Shown piece after piece: positions 54,046-63,323 of a stretch of 64,000 nucleotides of DNA. Within the stretch, counting starts at the first letter, position 1, and each line of letters starts with the position of its first letter. The notes under the pieces are model-generated. The model was not told where the DNA came from. It saw nothing but the letters and a program-made list of their open reading frames with translations, and searched no databases. The translations under genes were made by a program, and so were the position numbers. This stretch comes from Capilliphycus salinus (lineage in GTDB: Bacteria > Cyanobacteriota > Cyanobacteriia > Cyanobacteriales > Microcoleaceae). The stretch spans positions 4,836,001 to 4,900,000 of the forward strand of contig NZ_CP178543.1 in NCBI RefSeq assembly GCF_047276495.1. Reading direction: 5' to 3'.

Positions 54046-55467
54046 ATGAATTCACCCGAACCGGAACTTCAAAAATTCTACCAAAGTGCCAAACAAGGAA
54101 ATCCTAAAGCAATTGCTGTTGTTTTGAATTCCTTGCTGAAATCAGAAAACATCGTTATTGGTCAAGCTGATATCCAAAATAATTATCTGTATCTGATTGT
54201 AGAATCTGCCGAAATTCCCCCTCCTCACTCGTCTATTAAACGAATCTATGACGCCTTGAAACTGTTCAAACTACAGCACATCCAATATGTTATAATTCAA
54301 GCGAGAAAACCCGGAGAGACTAAACTTAAAAAGATTGACTGTATTGATTTAACCCAAGAATTAGAAACACCCCAACCCGAACCCGAACCTTCTGCTTTTG
54401 AAAAATTCCAACAAAAATTCCAACAAAAAATCAAATGGCCGGCTTGGTTTCCTTATCCGAGTTCGTTTGGTCGGATGATAATATTAATATTATGGTTGTT
54501 CATTGTTCTCAGAATTGTTACCTTTTGGGGTGTGATTATCGGGGGAACGGTGTCTGTTATCTCAGACGATATCAGACCTATATTACAAGCTTTAGGAATT
54601 GGTTTTTTGGGGTCAATATTAGTTCTTTCCTATGTCTATCATGTCTTATTCTATATTTTCTCCTATATACGTCAGCTTTTGTTGAACAAATCATCGGTAA
54701 AAGCGTTTCAATGGTTCCCAACACCTTTGAGTTTATGGCAGGGAATATATACACCAATTGTTTTAATCTTATCGGTTTTAACTGTGTTCTTAGTTGTTTT
54801 ACCCTTTATGCCTTGGGGAACTTGTCAACAAGAACTTTTATTGGAAGATAAAAATTGTTATTATCGCCTTCAAAATTACTTGGCGAGTCTAGAAGTTATA
54901 GCGACTATTGTGTGGATAACATCCGGTTTGTATCTGTATCAAATTGAATATCTTATTCGCCAAAGAGTTTCCGGGGAAAAGATAATTAAGTTTATTGCTT
55001 TGGTTGTTTTTTCTTTCATGTCAACGGTTTTGATTTACACAACTGCAACCAATTGGAATTATATTTACGGTGCCTTTGCTAATTTTGAAAATCCTTTGGC
55101 ATCGTCAGAATTAGCTGAAAATATTAACGCAACAGAACCCCCCGGTGTAGACACTGTAAATTCACCCAAAGCAGTTGTAAATTCACCAAAAATTGAAACG
55201 GAAAAACCCGAAGTTATCCCGCCTCAAGTTCCCGATGAAAACTTCAAAAAAGGGATAGAAAATGCGACTAACGCTTCGGTATTAGTGCAAACGGCAAAAT
55301 CTAAAAATGAATGGGAATTCGTCGAGACACAGTGGCAAAATGCGATAGACTATATGAAACAAGTACAACCCGATGACCCCAACTACGAAGCCGCACAAAA
55401 ACGGGTTGTACAGTATCAGAAAAATCTCGAATATGCGCGTTTGGCGGGAAATCAGGCGAAAGAATAA
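54046..55467 (+). CDS. Multi-span membrane protein of unknown function
   Basis: A 473-residue protein. The N-terminal cytosolic module (about 1-105: ELQKFYQSAKQGNPKAIAVV, LNSLLKSENIVIGQADIQNN) resembles a domain that recurs at the start of many cyanobacterial membrane proteins, with a QGNPKAIA motif and two alpha/beta repeats. About five or six membrane segments follow (about 140-350), with a loop holding Cys pair CQQELLLEDKNCYY. The final part is a soluble, TPR-like helical tail (NEWEFVETQWQNAIDYMKQV, DPNYEAAQKRVVQYQKNLEY). I cannot assign a function. It is flanked by genes on the opposite strand. Confidence 0.8.
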   Translation: MNSPEPELQKFYQSAKQGNPKAIAVVLNSLLKSENIVIGQADIQNNYLYLIVESAEIPPPHSSIKRIYDALKLFKLQHIQYVIIQARKPGETKLKKIDCIDLTQELETPQPEPEPSAFEKFQQKFQQKIKWPAWFPYPSSFGRMIILILWLFIVLRIVTFWGVIIGGTVSVISDDIRPILQALGIGFLGSILVLSYVYHVLFYIFSYIRQLLLNKSSVKAFQWFPTPLSLWQGIYTPIVLILSVLTVFLVVLPFMPWGTCQQELLLEDKNCYYRLQNYLASLEVIATIVWITSGLYLYQIEYLIRQRVSGEKIIKFIALVVFSFMSTVLIYTTATNWNYIYGAFANFENPLASSELAENINATEPPGVDTVNSPKAVVNSPKIETEKPEVIPPQVPDENFKKGIENATNASVLVQTAKSKNEWEFVETQWQNAIDYMKQVQPDDPNYEAAQKRVVQYQKNLEYARLAGNQAKE

Positions 55468-55480
55468 CCGAGTTTTTCCC

Positions 55481-56155
55481 CTAGTCTAAATTGAGAATAT
55501 CAAACTCAGTTTCACCCCAAATCATCTGTTTATCCAACGCCGATAATACTTTATTATTCGCCGCAGGAGACTGCAAACACCGACAGGCCAATGTTGCCAC
55601 ATCTGCCCGATGAATCGTTCCAGAAATGGTATAATTTTCGGTTAAAATGCCGTTACCTGTGGCGGGTTCGGACTTTAATCCACCGGGACGAATTATGGTA
55701 TAATTAAGACCGCTATCGATTAAATGTTGTTCGGCTTTTTCCTTTTCTGCTAACACGGTGCCGAGGGTTTCCAAAGCTTGGGGAGGTAAAGCCACTCGAC
55801 TGTTACCGGAACCGATAGAAGACACTAAAATAAACTTTCCGGCGCCGACTTCAACTGCTGCGTCAATTAAGTTTTTATTCCCCAAATAATCAGCCCTTTC
55901 CCCGTCTTTGGGTAAACCGCCAATGGTACTCATCACCGCAGAAATAGGGGAACCGGACATGGCTTGTTTAACGGCTTCGGCGTCGAGGGCGTCTCCCATT
56001 ACCACTTCTATTCCCATTGCTTCTAACTCGGGTTTGGTGTCGGGCGAACGCAATAAAGCCTTTACCATTATACCTTGTTCGCGCAAACATTTGGCAATTT
56101 CTCGACCGACGCCGCGACTTGCACCGGCGAGGAAAATCAAAGATTCTGAATTCAT
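55481..56155 (-). CDS. Atypical SDR, NAD(P)H-binding protein
   Basis: A 224-residue Rossmann protein. It starts LIFLAGASRGVGREIAKCLR (GASxGxG), then LLRSPDTKPELEAMGIEVVM, GDALDAEAVKQAMSG, AVMSTIGG, FILVSSIGSGNS and YTIIRPGGLKSEPATGNGIL, then HRADVATLACRCLQSPAANN. The pattern matches the NmrA-like/'SDR_a5' proteins of cyanobacteria and plastids (NAD-dependent epimerase-like). No catalytic YxxxK is apparent. The role may be redox-linked regulation or reductase activity. It converges with the 54046 gene. Confidence 0.9.
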   Translation of the reverse strand: MNSESLIFLAGASRGVGREIAKCLREQGIMVKALLRSPDTKPELEAMGIEVVMGDALDAEAVKQAMSGSPISAVMSTIGGLPKDGERADYLGNKNLIDAAVEVGAGKFILVSSIGSGNSRVALPPQALETLGTVLAEKEKAEQHLIDSGLNYTIIRPGGLKSEPATGNGILTENYTISGTIHRADVATLACRCLQSPAANNKVLSALDKQMIWGETEFDILNLD

Positions 56156-56188
56156 TTTTTTTCTCCAATTAACTGATATGAGAAGGTT

Positions 56189-56660
56189 TTTTTATCCCCC
56201 TAAATTTCCCTGGAAAGATCCTCCTAAATCCCCCGCCCCCGTGACCCCCAATAATGGGGGTAAAAAGGGGGACTTTATCCCCCTAAATTTCCCTTGGGAA
56301 GATCCCCCTAAATCCCCCTTGGGAAGGGGGACTTTATCCCCCTAAATTTCCCGCCCCCGTGACCCCCAATAATGGGGGTAAAAAGGGGGACTTTATCCCC
56401 CTAAATCCCCCTTGGGAAGATCCCCCTAAATCCCCCGCCCCCGTGACCCCCAATAATGGGGGTAAAAAGGGGGACTTTATCCCCCTAAATCCCCCGCCCC
56501 CGTGACCCCCAATAATGGGGGTAAAAAGGGGGACTTTAATATTATTTTTTCCTAAAACAAATGACTTTTAACATCATTCCCCCCTCTTTTCCCCCCGATC
56601 ATCGGGGGGTTAGGGGGGATAAAGAGGGGATAAAGGGGGCTAGGGGGGGATAAAAAGGGT
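56189..56660. repeat. C-rich mosaic repeat array
   Basis: Units of TTATCCCCCTAAAT(C/T)CCC, GCCCCCGTGACCCCCAATAA then TGGGGGTAAAAAGGGGGACT, and CTTGGGAAGATCCCCC recur four or more times in shuffled order (to about 56538). A second cluster near 56578-56656 has CCCCCCGATCATCGGGGGG and GGGGGGATAAAG copies. Each unit holds the palindrome CCCCCAATAATGGGGG. No coding potential; likely strong structure in RNA or single strand DNA. Confidence 0.9.
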
Positions 56661-56757
56661 TAGGAAGAACAAAAAAGATTACCAGCAACTCTCACCGTTT
56701 TCCTCAATGTTTATAGAGATGTTCGGGGGAACGTCTGTTATAATTAATTGTGGATTC

Positions 56758-57168
56758 TTAATCTTTTTGAGGACTAGATTGAGGGATAATTTTCCCCAAA
56801 CTGAGATCGTCCAAGTCTATTCCTTTAGCGCCTTTTTGTTCCAGTTGAATTAATAACCGAGTTAGCTGATACCAAACTAACCCCGCCATCAATACTGTTA
56901 ACGGAATTGAAAAGGAATAAGAAAAGAACGCCGAGAAGGTAAAAACCTGCAAACAAGAGGCTAAAAACAGACAAATTCCGATAGCAATTCCGCAAAAGGG
57001 AAACAACAATTGAAAACCCCGTAATTTGGCTAAAGCGCGAGTTGAACGACTCCTAGACCATTCTTTTAAGAGTTGTTTAAGCGTGGTAATAAAAGCGGTA
57101 CAAGAGGTAATTCCTGCAAATAAACCTAAAGCAAGAATAACGTAAGGCGGATCGGACATTTCATACAT
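56758..57168 (-). CDS. Small membrane protein of unknown function
   Basis: A 136-residue protein with about three membrane segments (VILALGLFAGITSCTAFITT, LLFPFCGIAIGICLFLASCL, SIPLTVLMAGLVWYQLTRLL). Between the first two is a basic loop KEWSRSRSTRALAKLRG, and the C-terminus is cytosolic and polar. GAGGGAAC lies before the ATG. No family recognised. It is 170 bases upstream-separated from the ABC1 kinase gene end on the same strand side. Confidence 0.7.
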   Translation of the reverse strand: MYEMSDPPYVILALGLFAGITSCTAFITTLKQLLKEWSRSRSTRALAKLRGFQLLFPFCGIAIGICLFLASCLQVFTFSAFFSYSFSIPLTVLMAGLVWYQLTRLLIQLEQKGAKGIDLDDLSLGKIIPQSSPQKD

Positions 57169-57338
57169 GGCGGTTAAGTTCCCTCAAGTTTAATTGAACG
57201 GCTTTGGTACAACGAGAAGCTTTTTAATTTTGTGCGCTCTTCACGCAACAACGGGTTTTAACATGATATTACATTATTTTCCCCTGCTCAGTAACAGGGG
57301 ATAATCGCTTGTTAAACTGTATTTTAGGCGGCGTCGGT

Positions 57339-59015
57339 CTAGTCTTGACGCAAAGCGGCGACTTGGGTTGTAGAAAACTCGGCGATCGCACTGATCGCCA
57401 CATCAAACAAACGGGCGGGTTTAATGTGCGGACCAACCAAACTCCAAAGGCGTCTTACTTCTTCGGTATGGAGGCGATCGTCTTCTGTCAAGGCTAAAAT
57501 AAGCTGACGGCGAAGAAATTCCCCTTCTTGAGACAGTAGGTATTGCAAACCCAATTGTGCGGTTGGTAGAATATCAAAAGTCTGATCGGATTGGGCGATC
57601 GCTAACATATTCTCCAAGCGATTCCACTGGAATTTGCCATCTTTAATTAACACTTCCAGCAAGCGCCGACGCAAAGCCGGAGTTTCCCCTTTCAACAGAC
57701 GTCGTGCAACATAAGGATAGGCGACATCGACAATTTTGAAATTGGAATTAAGGGTTAAAGCAATGCCTTCTTGAGTCACCAAAGACCGAATAATTAGGGC
57801 AAATTTTGCCGGAACTCGGAACGGATAATCGTACATCAACTCCGAGAAACTATCGGTAATCGTTTTAAAATTAAAATCCCGAACACTTTCACCCATCGCA
57901 TTTCCCAAGACCTTTTCTAAGGCGGGAACAATCGGGATAATGTTAGTTTCCGGGGTCAAAAATCCCAATTGAACAAAGTCTTTTGCTAAATCGTTGTAAT
58001 CTCGATTAATCAGATGAACAACCGAATCAACTAAAGTTTCTTTAACATCTTGTTCTAGCTGATCCATCATCCCAAAATCAATAAATGCCATGCGACCATC
58101 GGGCATTGCAAATAAATTACCGGGATGAGGATCGGCGTGAAAGAAACCAAATTCCAGCAGTTGTCTCAAACCGCTTGTTACCCCGACTAAAATCAGATTA
58201 TCGAGGTCTAAACCTGCCGCTTGAATGCTGGCAACATCGGTCAATTTAAACCCGTTAATCCATTCTAAAGTTAAAACCCGAGTGCTGGTATATTTCCAAT
58301 AAATTTCGGGAACTTTTACGGTTGGATCGTCGCTAAAATAGGCGGCAAATCGTTCGGCGTTGCGACCTTCATTGAGATAATCTATCTCCTCAAAAAGTTT
58401 AGTCCCAAATTCATCAACAATCAAGCTCAAATCGTGACCCAAATTAAGCGGTAGCCAAGGGGCGATCCAACCGGCGGCCCACCGCATTAGATACAAATCT
58501 AGGGTAATAATGGGAACCAAATTGGGTCGCTGAACTTTGATCGCGACTTCTTCCCCGGTTCGCAAACGGGCGCGATAGACTTGACCTAAACTGGCTGCGG
58601 CGACGGGTTCGGGTGAAATTTGACTGTAAACGCTGTCTAGATCTCGGTCTAACTCCGCCTCAATAATTGCCATCGCCGCTTGATGGTTGAAAGGCGGTAA
58701 CTGATCCTGAAGTCGGGTGAGTTCTTCTAAAAAGTCTTTGCGAACCAAGTCGGGACGGGTGGAAAGGGCTTGACCGACTTTAATGAACGTGGGGCCGAGA
58801 TGGGTTAGAATTTCTCGTAACTGAGTCGCCCGTTGCGGTGTATGTTCAACATCGGGTCTGCGCCATCGATCCCAAACCAGACCTAATATAAACCCTGTAA
58901 AAAACCAGACTACGGTGATAGCCCGCCAAATGGCCTGCCAGGGACGACGGCGATAATATCGGGCGATCGCTTCTGGGTCATAACACCGTTCAGATGTGAA
59001 TTGGTGTGGACTCAC
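57339..59015 (-). CDS. ABC1/UbiB (AarF) family atypical kinase
   Basis: A 558-residue protein of the ABC1K family. After a hydrophobic segment (IWRAITVVWFFTGFILGLVW) come LGPTFIKVGQALSTRPDLV (family KxGQ motif), PVAAASLGQVYRARLRTGEE (Ala-rich loop in place of the glycine loop), VAIKVQRPN (catalytic Lys), FFHADPHPGNLFAMPDGRMA and FIDFGMMDQL (DFG-like). A C-terminal hydrophilic region follows. UbiB/ABC1K proteins are atypical kinases/ATPases that support ubiquinone or plastoquinone and tocopherol metabolism and membrane stress responses. Start is GTG at 59015. Stand-alone. Confidence 0.94.
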   Translation of the reverse strand: MSPHQFTSERCYDPEAIARYYRRRPWQAIWRAITVVWFFTGFILGLVWDRWRRPDVEHTPQRATQLREILTHLGPTFIKVGQALSTRPDLVRKDFLEELTRLQDQLPPFNHQAAMAIIEAELDRDLDSVYSQISPEPVAAASLGQVYRARLRTGEEVAIKVQRPNLVPIITLDLYLMRWAAGWIAPWLPLNLGHDLSLIVDEFGTKLFEEIDYLNEGRNAERFAAYFSDDPTVKVPEIYWKYTSTRVLTLEWINGFKLTDVASIQAAGLDLDNLILVGVTSGLRQLLEFGFFHADPHPGNLFAMPDGRMAFIDFGMMDQLEQDVKETLVDSVVHLINRDYNDLAKDFVQLGFLTPETNIIPIVPALEKVLGNAMGESVRDFNFKTITDSFSELMYDYPFRVPAKFALIIRSLVTQEGIALTLNSNFKIVDVAYPYVARRLLKGETPALRRRLLEVLIKDGKFQWNRLENMLAIAQSDQTFDILPTAQLGLQYLLSQEGEFLRRQLILALTEDDRLHTEEVRRLWSLVGPHIKPARLFDVAISAIAEFSTTQVAALRQD

Positions 59016-59183
59016 GCTGTTTATTTTCCTCTTAAACGCTGAATTGTAACTAGGGGGGTTACAGTTGACAGATCGACTCGGGTTGAGCGGATCTCTATCT
59101 GTAGTTTTGTGTTTATCGTCTTGTTATCGTTTTGTTAATTAACAGTATACAAAACTACACACCCAAATCGGAAGCAAATTTAC

Positions 59184-60317
59184 CTATTGACTCAAAAAAT
59201 CCTTGATCGCGTAGATCACAGAGTCCTGTTGTTCGGTTGAGAGTTCGGGAAACATAGGCAACGATAACACCTCCTGAGACAGTTGTTCAGCAACGGGAAA
59301 CTGACCGGGTTGATAACCCAAATCTTCATAAACAGGTTGCAAGTGCAACGGTACCGGATAATAAACCATCGTAGTAATTCCCCGTTCGGCTAACTGTGCG
59401 CGAACAACATTTCGATCGAAGATTAAATCCGTTGCTCGTTGCAAAACTCGAACGGTATACTGATTCCAAACACTTTGTCCGGGAGTGGCTTCAGTCGGAA
59501 CAATCAAACCCGGAACCGCCCCGAGAAATTGATGATAGCGTTGGGCGATGCGCGATCGCTGTTCATTCCATTGATCTAGATAACGCAGTTTAACGTTCAA
59601 AATAGCGGCCTGTAACGCATCCAACCGACTGTTAACCCCAACCACTTCCGAATTATACTTACTGGACTGTCCGTGATCTTTAATCATCCGAATTTTAGCA
59701 GCGATCGCAGTATTATCAGTTGTAATCGCGCCGCCATCCCCACAGGCACCCAGATTTTTAGTTGGGAAGAAACTAAAACAACCAATATCACCAATACGAC
59801 CGATTTTTTCACCGTTCCAAGTCGCCCCCGTCGCCTGGGCGCAATCTTCAATTACACTTAATTGGTGAGTTCGTGCAGTTTCCATAACTCGGGTCATATT
59901 CACCGACTGACCAAACAAGTGTACCGGAATTATGGCTTTTGTTTTAGAAGTAATCGCCGATTCGAGTTTGTTAACATCGAGATTAAACGTATTTTCATCA
60001 ATATCTACAAAGACCGGCGTCGCCCCGACAGAACTCACCACTTCCGCAGTTGCAATAAAGGTAAATACCGGAACAATGACTTCATCGCCCGGACCAATAT
60101 CGAGGGCGCGAAGGGCGAGAAATAGGGCGTCGGTACCGGAGTTACAGCTAATACAGTCGGAAACCCCAATATACTCGCCAAAAGCTTCCTCAAACCGTGC
60201 AACCTCCGATCCGCCAATATAGTAACCCGAGGCTAACACCTGTTCGACAGCGACGCCGATTTCCTGTGCAATTAATTTGTACTGTTGACCAAGATCGATA
60301 GGAGGGATTTTGTTCAC
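59184..60317 (-). CDS. DegT/DnrJ/EryC1/StrS aminotransferase
   Basis: A 377-residue PLP-dependent sugar aminotransferase. Substrate/PLP motifs include GEYIGVSDCISCNSGTDALF (SGTxAL), VIVPVFTFIATAEVVSSVGA, TPVFVDIDENTFNLD, VIEDCAQATGATWNGEKIG (Asp for the pyridine N), FSFFPTKNLGACGDGGAITT (Schiff-base Lys) and HGQSSKYNSEVVGVNSRLDA. Start GTG 60317. It transfers an amino group from glutamate to a nucleotide keto-sugar for surface glycans. No other nucleotide-sugar genes are adjacent, which is unusual for the family. Confidence 0.93.
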   Translation of the reverse strand: MNKIPPIDLGQQYKLIAQEIGVAVEQVLASGYYIGGSEVARFEEAFGEYIGVSDCISCNSGTDALFLALRALDIGPGDEVIVPVFTFIATAEVVSSVGATPVFVDIDENTFNLDVNKLESAITSKTKAIIPVHLFGQSVNMTRVMETARTHQLSVIEDCAQATGATWNGEKIGRIGDIGCFSFFPTKNLGACGDGGAITTDNTAIAAKIRMIKDHGQSSKYNSEVVGVNSRLDALQAAILNVKLRYLDQWNEQRSRIAQRYHQFLGAVPGLIVPTEATPGQSVWNQYTVRVLQRATDLIFDRNVVRAQLAERGITTMVYYPVPLHLQPVYEDLGYQPGQFPVAEQLSQEVLSLPMFPELSTEQQDSVIYAIKDFLSQ

Positions 60318-60363
60318 GCTTCACACCTAAAATGAAAAATGAGTTATTCGTTATCTGTAACAC

Positions 60364-60565
60364 TGTAGGGTGCATCAAACCAGTTAATCTGAAGACTCCT
60401 CAACAGAGAACAATCATTGATGGACTCTACCCCTAAACTACTGTAGGGTGCATCAAAGCAGTTAATCTGAGAACTCCTCCACAACAGAGAACAATCATTG
60501 ATGCACCATAGAGGGGTTAATCTAGTGATTGTCAACAACCAGGGGAGGCGGGTGATGCACCCTAC
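60364..60565. repeat. Duplicated GTAGGGTGCATCA inverted repeat
   Basis: TGTAGGGTGCATCAAA...AATCATTGATGGACTCTACC (from 60364) recurs 78 bp on (from 60442) with the end TTGATGCACCATAG, and a further closing arm GATGCACCCTACCCCTG lies at about 60552-60568. Arms pair as GTAGGGTGCATCA/TGATGCACCCTAC. Related to 28951-29017. Confidence 0.8.
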
Positions 60566-60587
60566 CCCTGTTAATTGGAGTTGAGGC

Positions 60588-61367
60588 TTGTTAATTCCCC
60601 TAGATTTTACAGACTTAGCGTTAGCATTGGGACTGATTGCCATTGCGTGCGCCCTATCATTTTGGCAACAATTGGGCTTAGAAGGACAATTACTCCTCGC
60701 TACGGTGCGAACAATTGTTCAGTTGGGCGTTGCGGGTTACGTTTTGGCGGTGGTTTTCGATCCGGCGCGACCTAACCCCTGGTTAATTTTAGCCTTTGGA
60801 CTGTTAATGTTAACCCTCGTTACCGTTGTTACCCGCAACCGCATCAGCAAAAAACTCCCCCGACTGCTATTTTGGGTTTGGGGGTCGTTGGGGTTGAGTG
60901 CGGTGTTAATTGTCGGTTATGCTCAACTGTTGGTGATTCAACCGACGCCGTTCTACAGTCCCCAATATCTAATTCCGTTATTGGCGGCTATTTTAGGAAA
61001 TGCGATGAATGCGGCTTCTATCGCCGGAGATCGTTTGGTTACGACGTTGAACTATTCCCAGACCGAAATTGAAACCCATCTCAGTTTGGGGGCGACTCCC
61101 CAACAGGCGGTGAAACTTTACCGGAGTGAAGCGATACGGGCGGGGTTGCTTCCTACACTGAATTCTATGGCTATTGTGGGAATTGTTACCCTTCCCGGTA
61201 TTTTAACCGGTCAGTTGCTCGCCGGAGTTGAACCCTTGGATGCGGCGTCCTATCAAATTTTGATATTGTTGGCGATCGCAGTGTCGAATTTAATTGCTAC
61301 CCTGGTGTTGACTGCGGGAATTTGTCGCCAATTTTTCAACCCTGAGGCGCAATTGCAAAAATTTTAA
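60588..61367 (+). CDS. UPF0014 / FetB-like ABC transporter permease
   Basis: A 259-residue protein with about seven membrane segments. It begins at TTG 60588, with GGAGTTGAGG just before. Family marks are LEGQLLLATVRTIVQLGVAG, YLIPLLAAILGNAMNAASIA, GDRLVTTLNYSQTEIETHLS, LGATPQQAV and VGIVTLPGILTGQLLAGVEP. E. coli FetAB exports iron and resists peroxide. The ATPase partner (FetA) is not adjacent, so the protein either pairs with one encoded elsewhere or acts differently. Confidence 0.88.
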   Translation: MLIPLDFTDLALALGLIAIACALSFWQQLGLEGQLLLATVRTIVQLGVAGYVLAVVFDPARPNPWLILAFGLLMLTLVTVVTRNRISKKLPRLLFWVWGSLGLSAVLIVGYAQLLVIQPTPFYSPQYLIPLLAAILGNAMNAASIAGDRLVTTLNYSQTEIETHLSLGATPQQAVKLYRSEAIRAGLLPTLNSMAIVGIVTLPGILTGQLLAGVEPLDAASYQILILLAIAVSNLIATLVLTAGICRQFFNPEAQLQKF

Positions 61368-61452
61368 CGAGAATTTTAACGATCGGCTTGATTTGATGAG
61401 ATCGGATCGGGTAATCTACAATCCCAGTAACGTTCATTATTTTGGGTTCAAA

Positions 61453-61794
61453 ATGTCAGAATTTTTAGATTTTCTTAAACATAAATATGCTTACGTTGCG
61501 ATCGGCGAATTTAAAGCCGGTAAGTTTGACGAGGCCGAACAACTGTTTGAAAAAGCGGTTTCGACCTATACAAAAGGGTTCAAAGGCTCTTATTTGTTGC
61601 AAGAACCGGGAACCGATAAAGGAATTGCGATTATATTTTGGGAAAATATAGAAGATATGGATGAAAATCATAGTGAAGCCTATGAAGCCATTATGAATGA
61701 AATGGCGCACCTGTTTGCTAAAGCGCCCAAAACCTCTTTTTATGAAGTTTGTAGCGAAGTTCATCCCCTAGAATTGGCTTCAGAAGAAGGTTAA
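61453..61794 (+). CDS. Small alpha/beta protein, probably dimeric alpha-beta-barrel type
   Basis: A 113-residue protein starting MSEFLDFLKHKYAYVAIGEF; a longer frame from 61393 adds 20 residues without typical features. It reads KAGKFDEAEQLFEKAVSTYT, KGFKGSYLLQEPGTDKGIAI, IFWENIEDMDENHSEAYEAI, and NEMAHLFAKAPKTSFYEVCS. The beta-alpha-beta order with a 'G..g...l...d....i.iw.s.ed....' core is like antibiotic-biosynthesis monooxygenases/heme-degrading-type proteins, but no catalytic residue is certain. Confidence 0.75.
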   Translation: MSEFLDFLKHKYAYVAIGEFKAGKFDEAEQLFEKAVSTYTKGFKGSYLLQEPGTDKGIAIIFWENIEDMDENHSEAYEAIMNEMAHLFAKAPKTSFYEVCSEVHPLELASEEG

Positions 61795-61825
61795 ATTCTG
61801 TGCGGTGCATCAAAAATTAAGTAAG

Positions 61826-61878
61826 TTCGTAGTTGGGCTTTAGCCCTTGTCTAATGCGCTGAAGCGCAACTACAAACT
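61826..61878. repeat. Dispersed hairpin repeat GTAGTTGGGCTTTAGCCC
   Basis: GTAGTTGGGCTTTAGCCC, then ATGCGCTGAAGCGCAACTAC, two palindromes whose outer ends (GTAGTT/AACTAC) also pair. Same family as 7185-7345, 21089-21108 and 21239-21288. Confidence 0.8.
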
Positions 61879-61893
61879 CGATCCGAACGCACC

Positions 61894-62991
61894 CTATTTG
61901 AGGAATTTAACCAATTGTTCGAGTTTTGACCATGCCGCACCACTGCTGATAATATCTTGAGCAACGGACAGCCCAGAAACATGATCTCCAACGGGAACAA
62001 AACCGCTAACTTGTAAAGCCAAAGACGCATTTAAAGCCACCACATCCCGTTGAGCCGGTGTTCCTTTTCCTTGTAAAACATTTTGCAAAATTTCCGCATT
62101 TTCCGCAACTTCCCCACCTTTTAAAGCGGTTATTTCTGCCGAATTCAAGCCCAATTCTTGCGGGTTAACTGTTCCTTTTTCGACCTTTCCTTCCGATAAT
62201 ATTGCCAAATCCGTTAAATCTCCCAACCCCGCTTCATCGAGTTTTTCTCGTCCGTGCAGAACAATCGCCTGTTTTAACCCCAATTTTCCCAAAGCTTCGG
62301 CAATTATTTCTAATAAATTGGGGTCATAAACACCCATCACTTGACCCGCAGGTTTTAAAGGATTAACTAACGGCCCCAACAAGTTAAAAACCGTTCTGAC
62401 TTTTAAGGTTTTTCTAAGCGGAACAACCGCTTTCATCGCCGGATGCCAACCCGGTGCAAATAAAAAGGTAATTCCCACTTCTGTTAACGCCGAAGTAATC
62501 TTTTCAAAGGGCGAATTTAACTGAATTCCTAGTGCTTCTAAAACATCAGCAGAACCCACCTTACTCGAAGCGGAACGGTTGCCATGTTTGGCGACGGGAA
62601 CCCCCGCAGCAGCAGCCACAAACGCCACAGCAGTGGAAATATTAAACGTAGAAGCGCCATCTCCCCCCGTCCCACAAGTATCAATAATATGATAGGGAGA
62701 ATTAGGAATTTCAACAGGTGTTGAAGCCGACGCCGACTGAGACTGCAATACAGAAGCCATTCCCGCCAATTCTTCTGCGGAGACGCCTTTGGTTTGCAGC
62801 GCCATCAAAATTGCACCCGAAAGCACCTCGGGAATTTCCTCGTTTAGCCATCCCTGCATTAACGTTGAGGCTTGGGAAACCGAGAGGGAGTCCCGGTCGA
62901 GGAGTTGTTGCAGCAAATTCGGCCAGAAGTTGGTATCGTGAGTTGGGGAAGCTGTGACAGTCATTTCAGGATTATTAAATCTAATCGGCAT
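61894..62991 (-). CDS. trpD: Anthranilate phosphoribosyltransferase TrpD
   Basis: A 365-residue enzyme that joins anthranilate and phosphoribosyl pyrophosphate in tryptophan synthesis. Key motifs are HIIDTCGTGGDGASTFNIST (PRPP loop), VAKHGNRSASSKVGSADVLE, ALGIQLNSPFEKITSALTEV, FLFAPGWHPAMKAVVPLRKT and RTVFNLLGPLVNPLKPAGQV, GVYDP. Length fits TrpD (about 340-350), the extra being the N-terminus; an ATG at 62964 is an alternative start that removes nine residues. No other trp genes are adjacent, as usual in cyanobacteria. Confidence 0.95.
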   Translation of the reverse strand: MPIRFNNPEMTVTASPTHDTNFWPNLLQQLLDRDSLSVSQASTLMQGWLNEEIPEVLSGAILMALQTKGVSAEELAGMASVLQSQSASASTPVEIPNSPYHIIDTCGTGGDGASTFNISTAVAFVAAAAGVPVAKHGNRSASSKVGSADVLEALGIQLNSPFEKITSALTEVGITFLFAPGWHPAMKAVVPLRKTLKVRTVFNLLGPLVNPLKPAGQVMGVYDPNLLEIIAEALGKLGLKQAIVLHGREKLDEAGLGDLTDLAILSEGKVEKGTVNPQELGLNSAEITALKGGEVAENAEILQNVLQGKGTPAQRDVVALNASLALQVSGFVPVGDHVSGLSVAQDIISSGAAWSKLEQLVKFLK

Positions 62992-63054
62992 TTTGACAAC
63001 CTGAAGATTTATTTTACCCTCAATGGGGTACTTTCTTTATTAATTCTGTCAATA

Positions 63055-63185
63055 CTGTAGGGGCGGGTTCTACAATATCTTTAACGACTACTGAGAGATT
63101 TACATAAACCCGCCCCACACTCATAACACTAAAAAACCCCTACAAATTCCAATCAATGTAGGGGCGCTGCGGTTTGCGCCCAATC
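63055..63185. repeat. MITE-like inner-arm copy and partial repeat
   Basis: TGTAGGGGCGGGTTCTACAA...ATAAACCCGCCCCACAC (63057-63119) is a full inner element lacking the outer arms, followed by a second fragment TGTAGGGGCGCTGCGGTTTG CGCCC (63157-63182). The remaining part of 62992-63323 is AT-rich without a gene. Confidence 0.7.
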
Positions 63186-63323
63186 CCAAAAAAAATCTGA
63201 GAACAAACTCGCGCCCAATCCCCCAAAAACCCGATAAAAAAACTCGCGCAAATTTTCTAAAAAAAGTGATAAAAAACAACATTTTATCCTATAATTTTTT
63301 AAGAATTAATTCTACAAACCAGG

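Noticed and set aside
56160..56345. Plus-strand frame running through the C-rich repeats
   Set aside because: It consists of repeat-derived KSPAPVTPNNGG sequence and overlaps the SDR gene; not a real gene.
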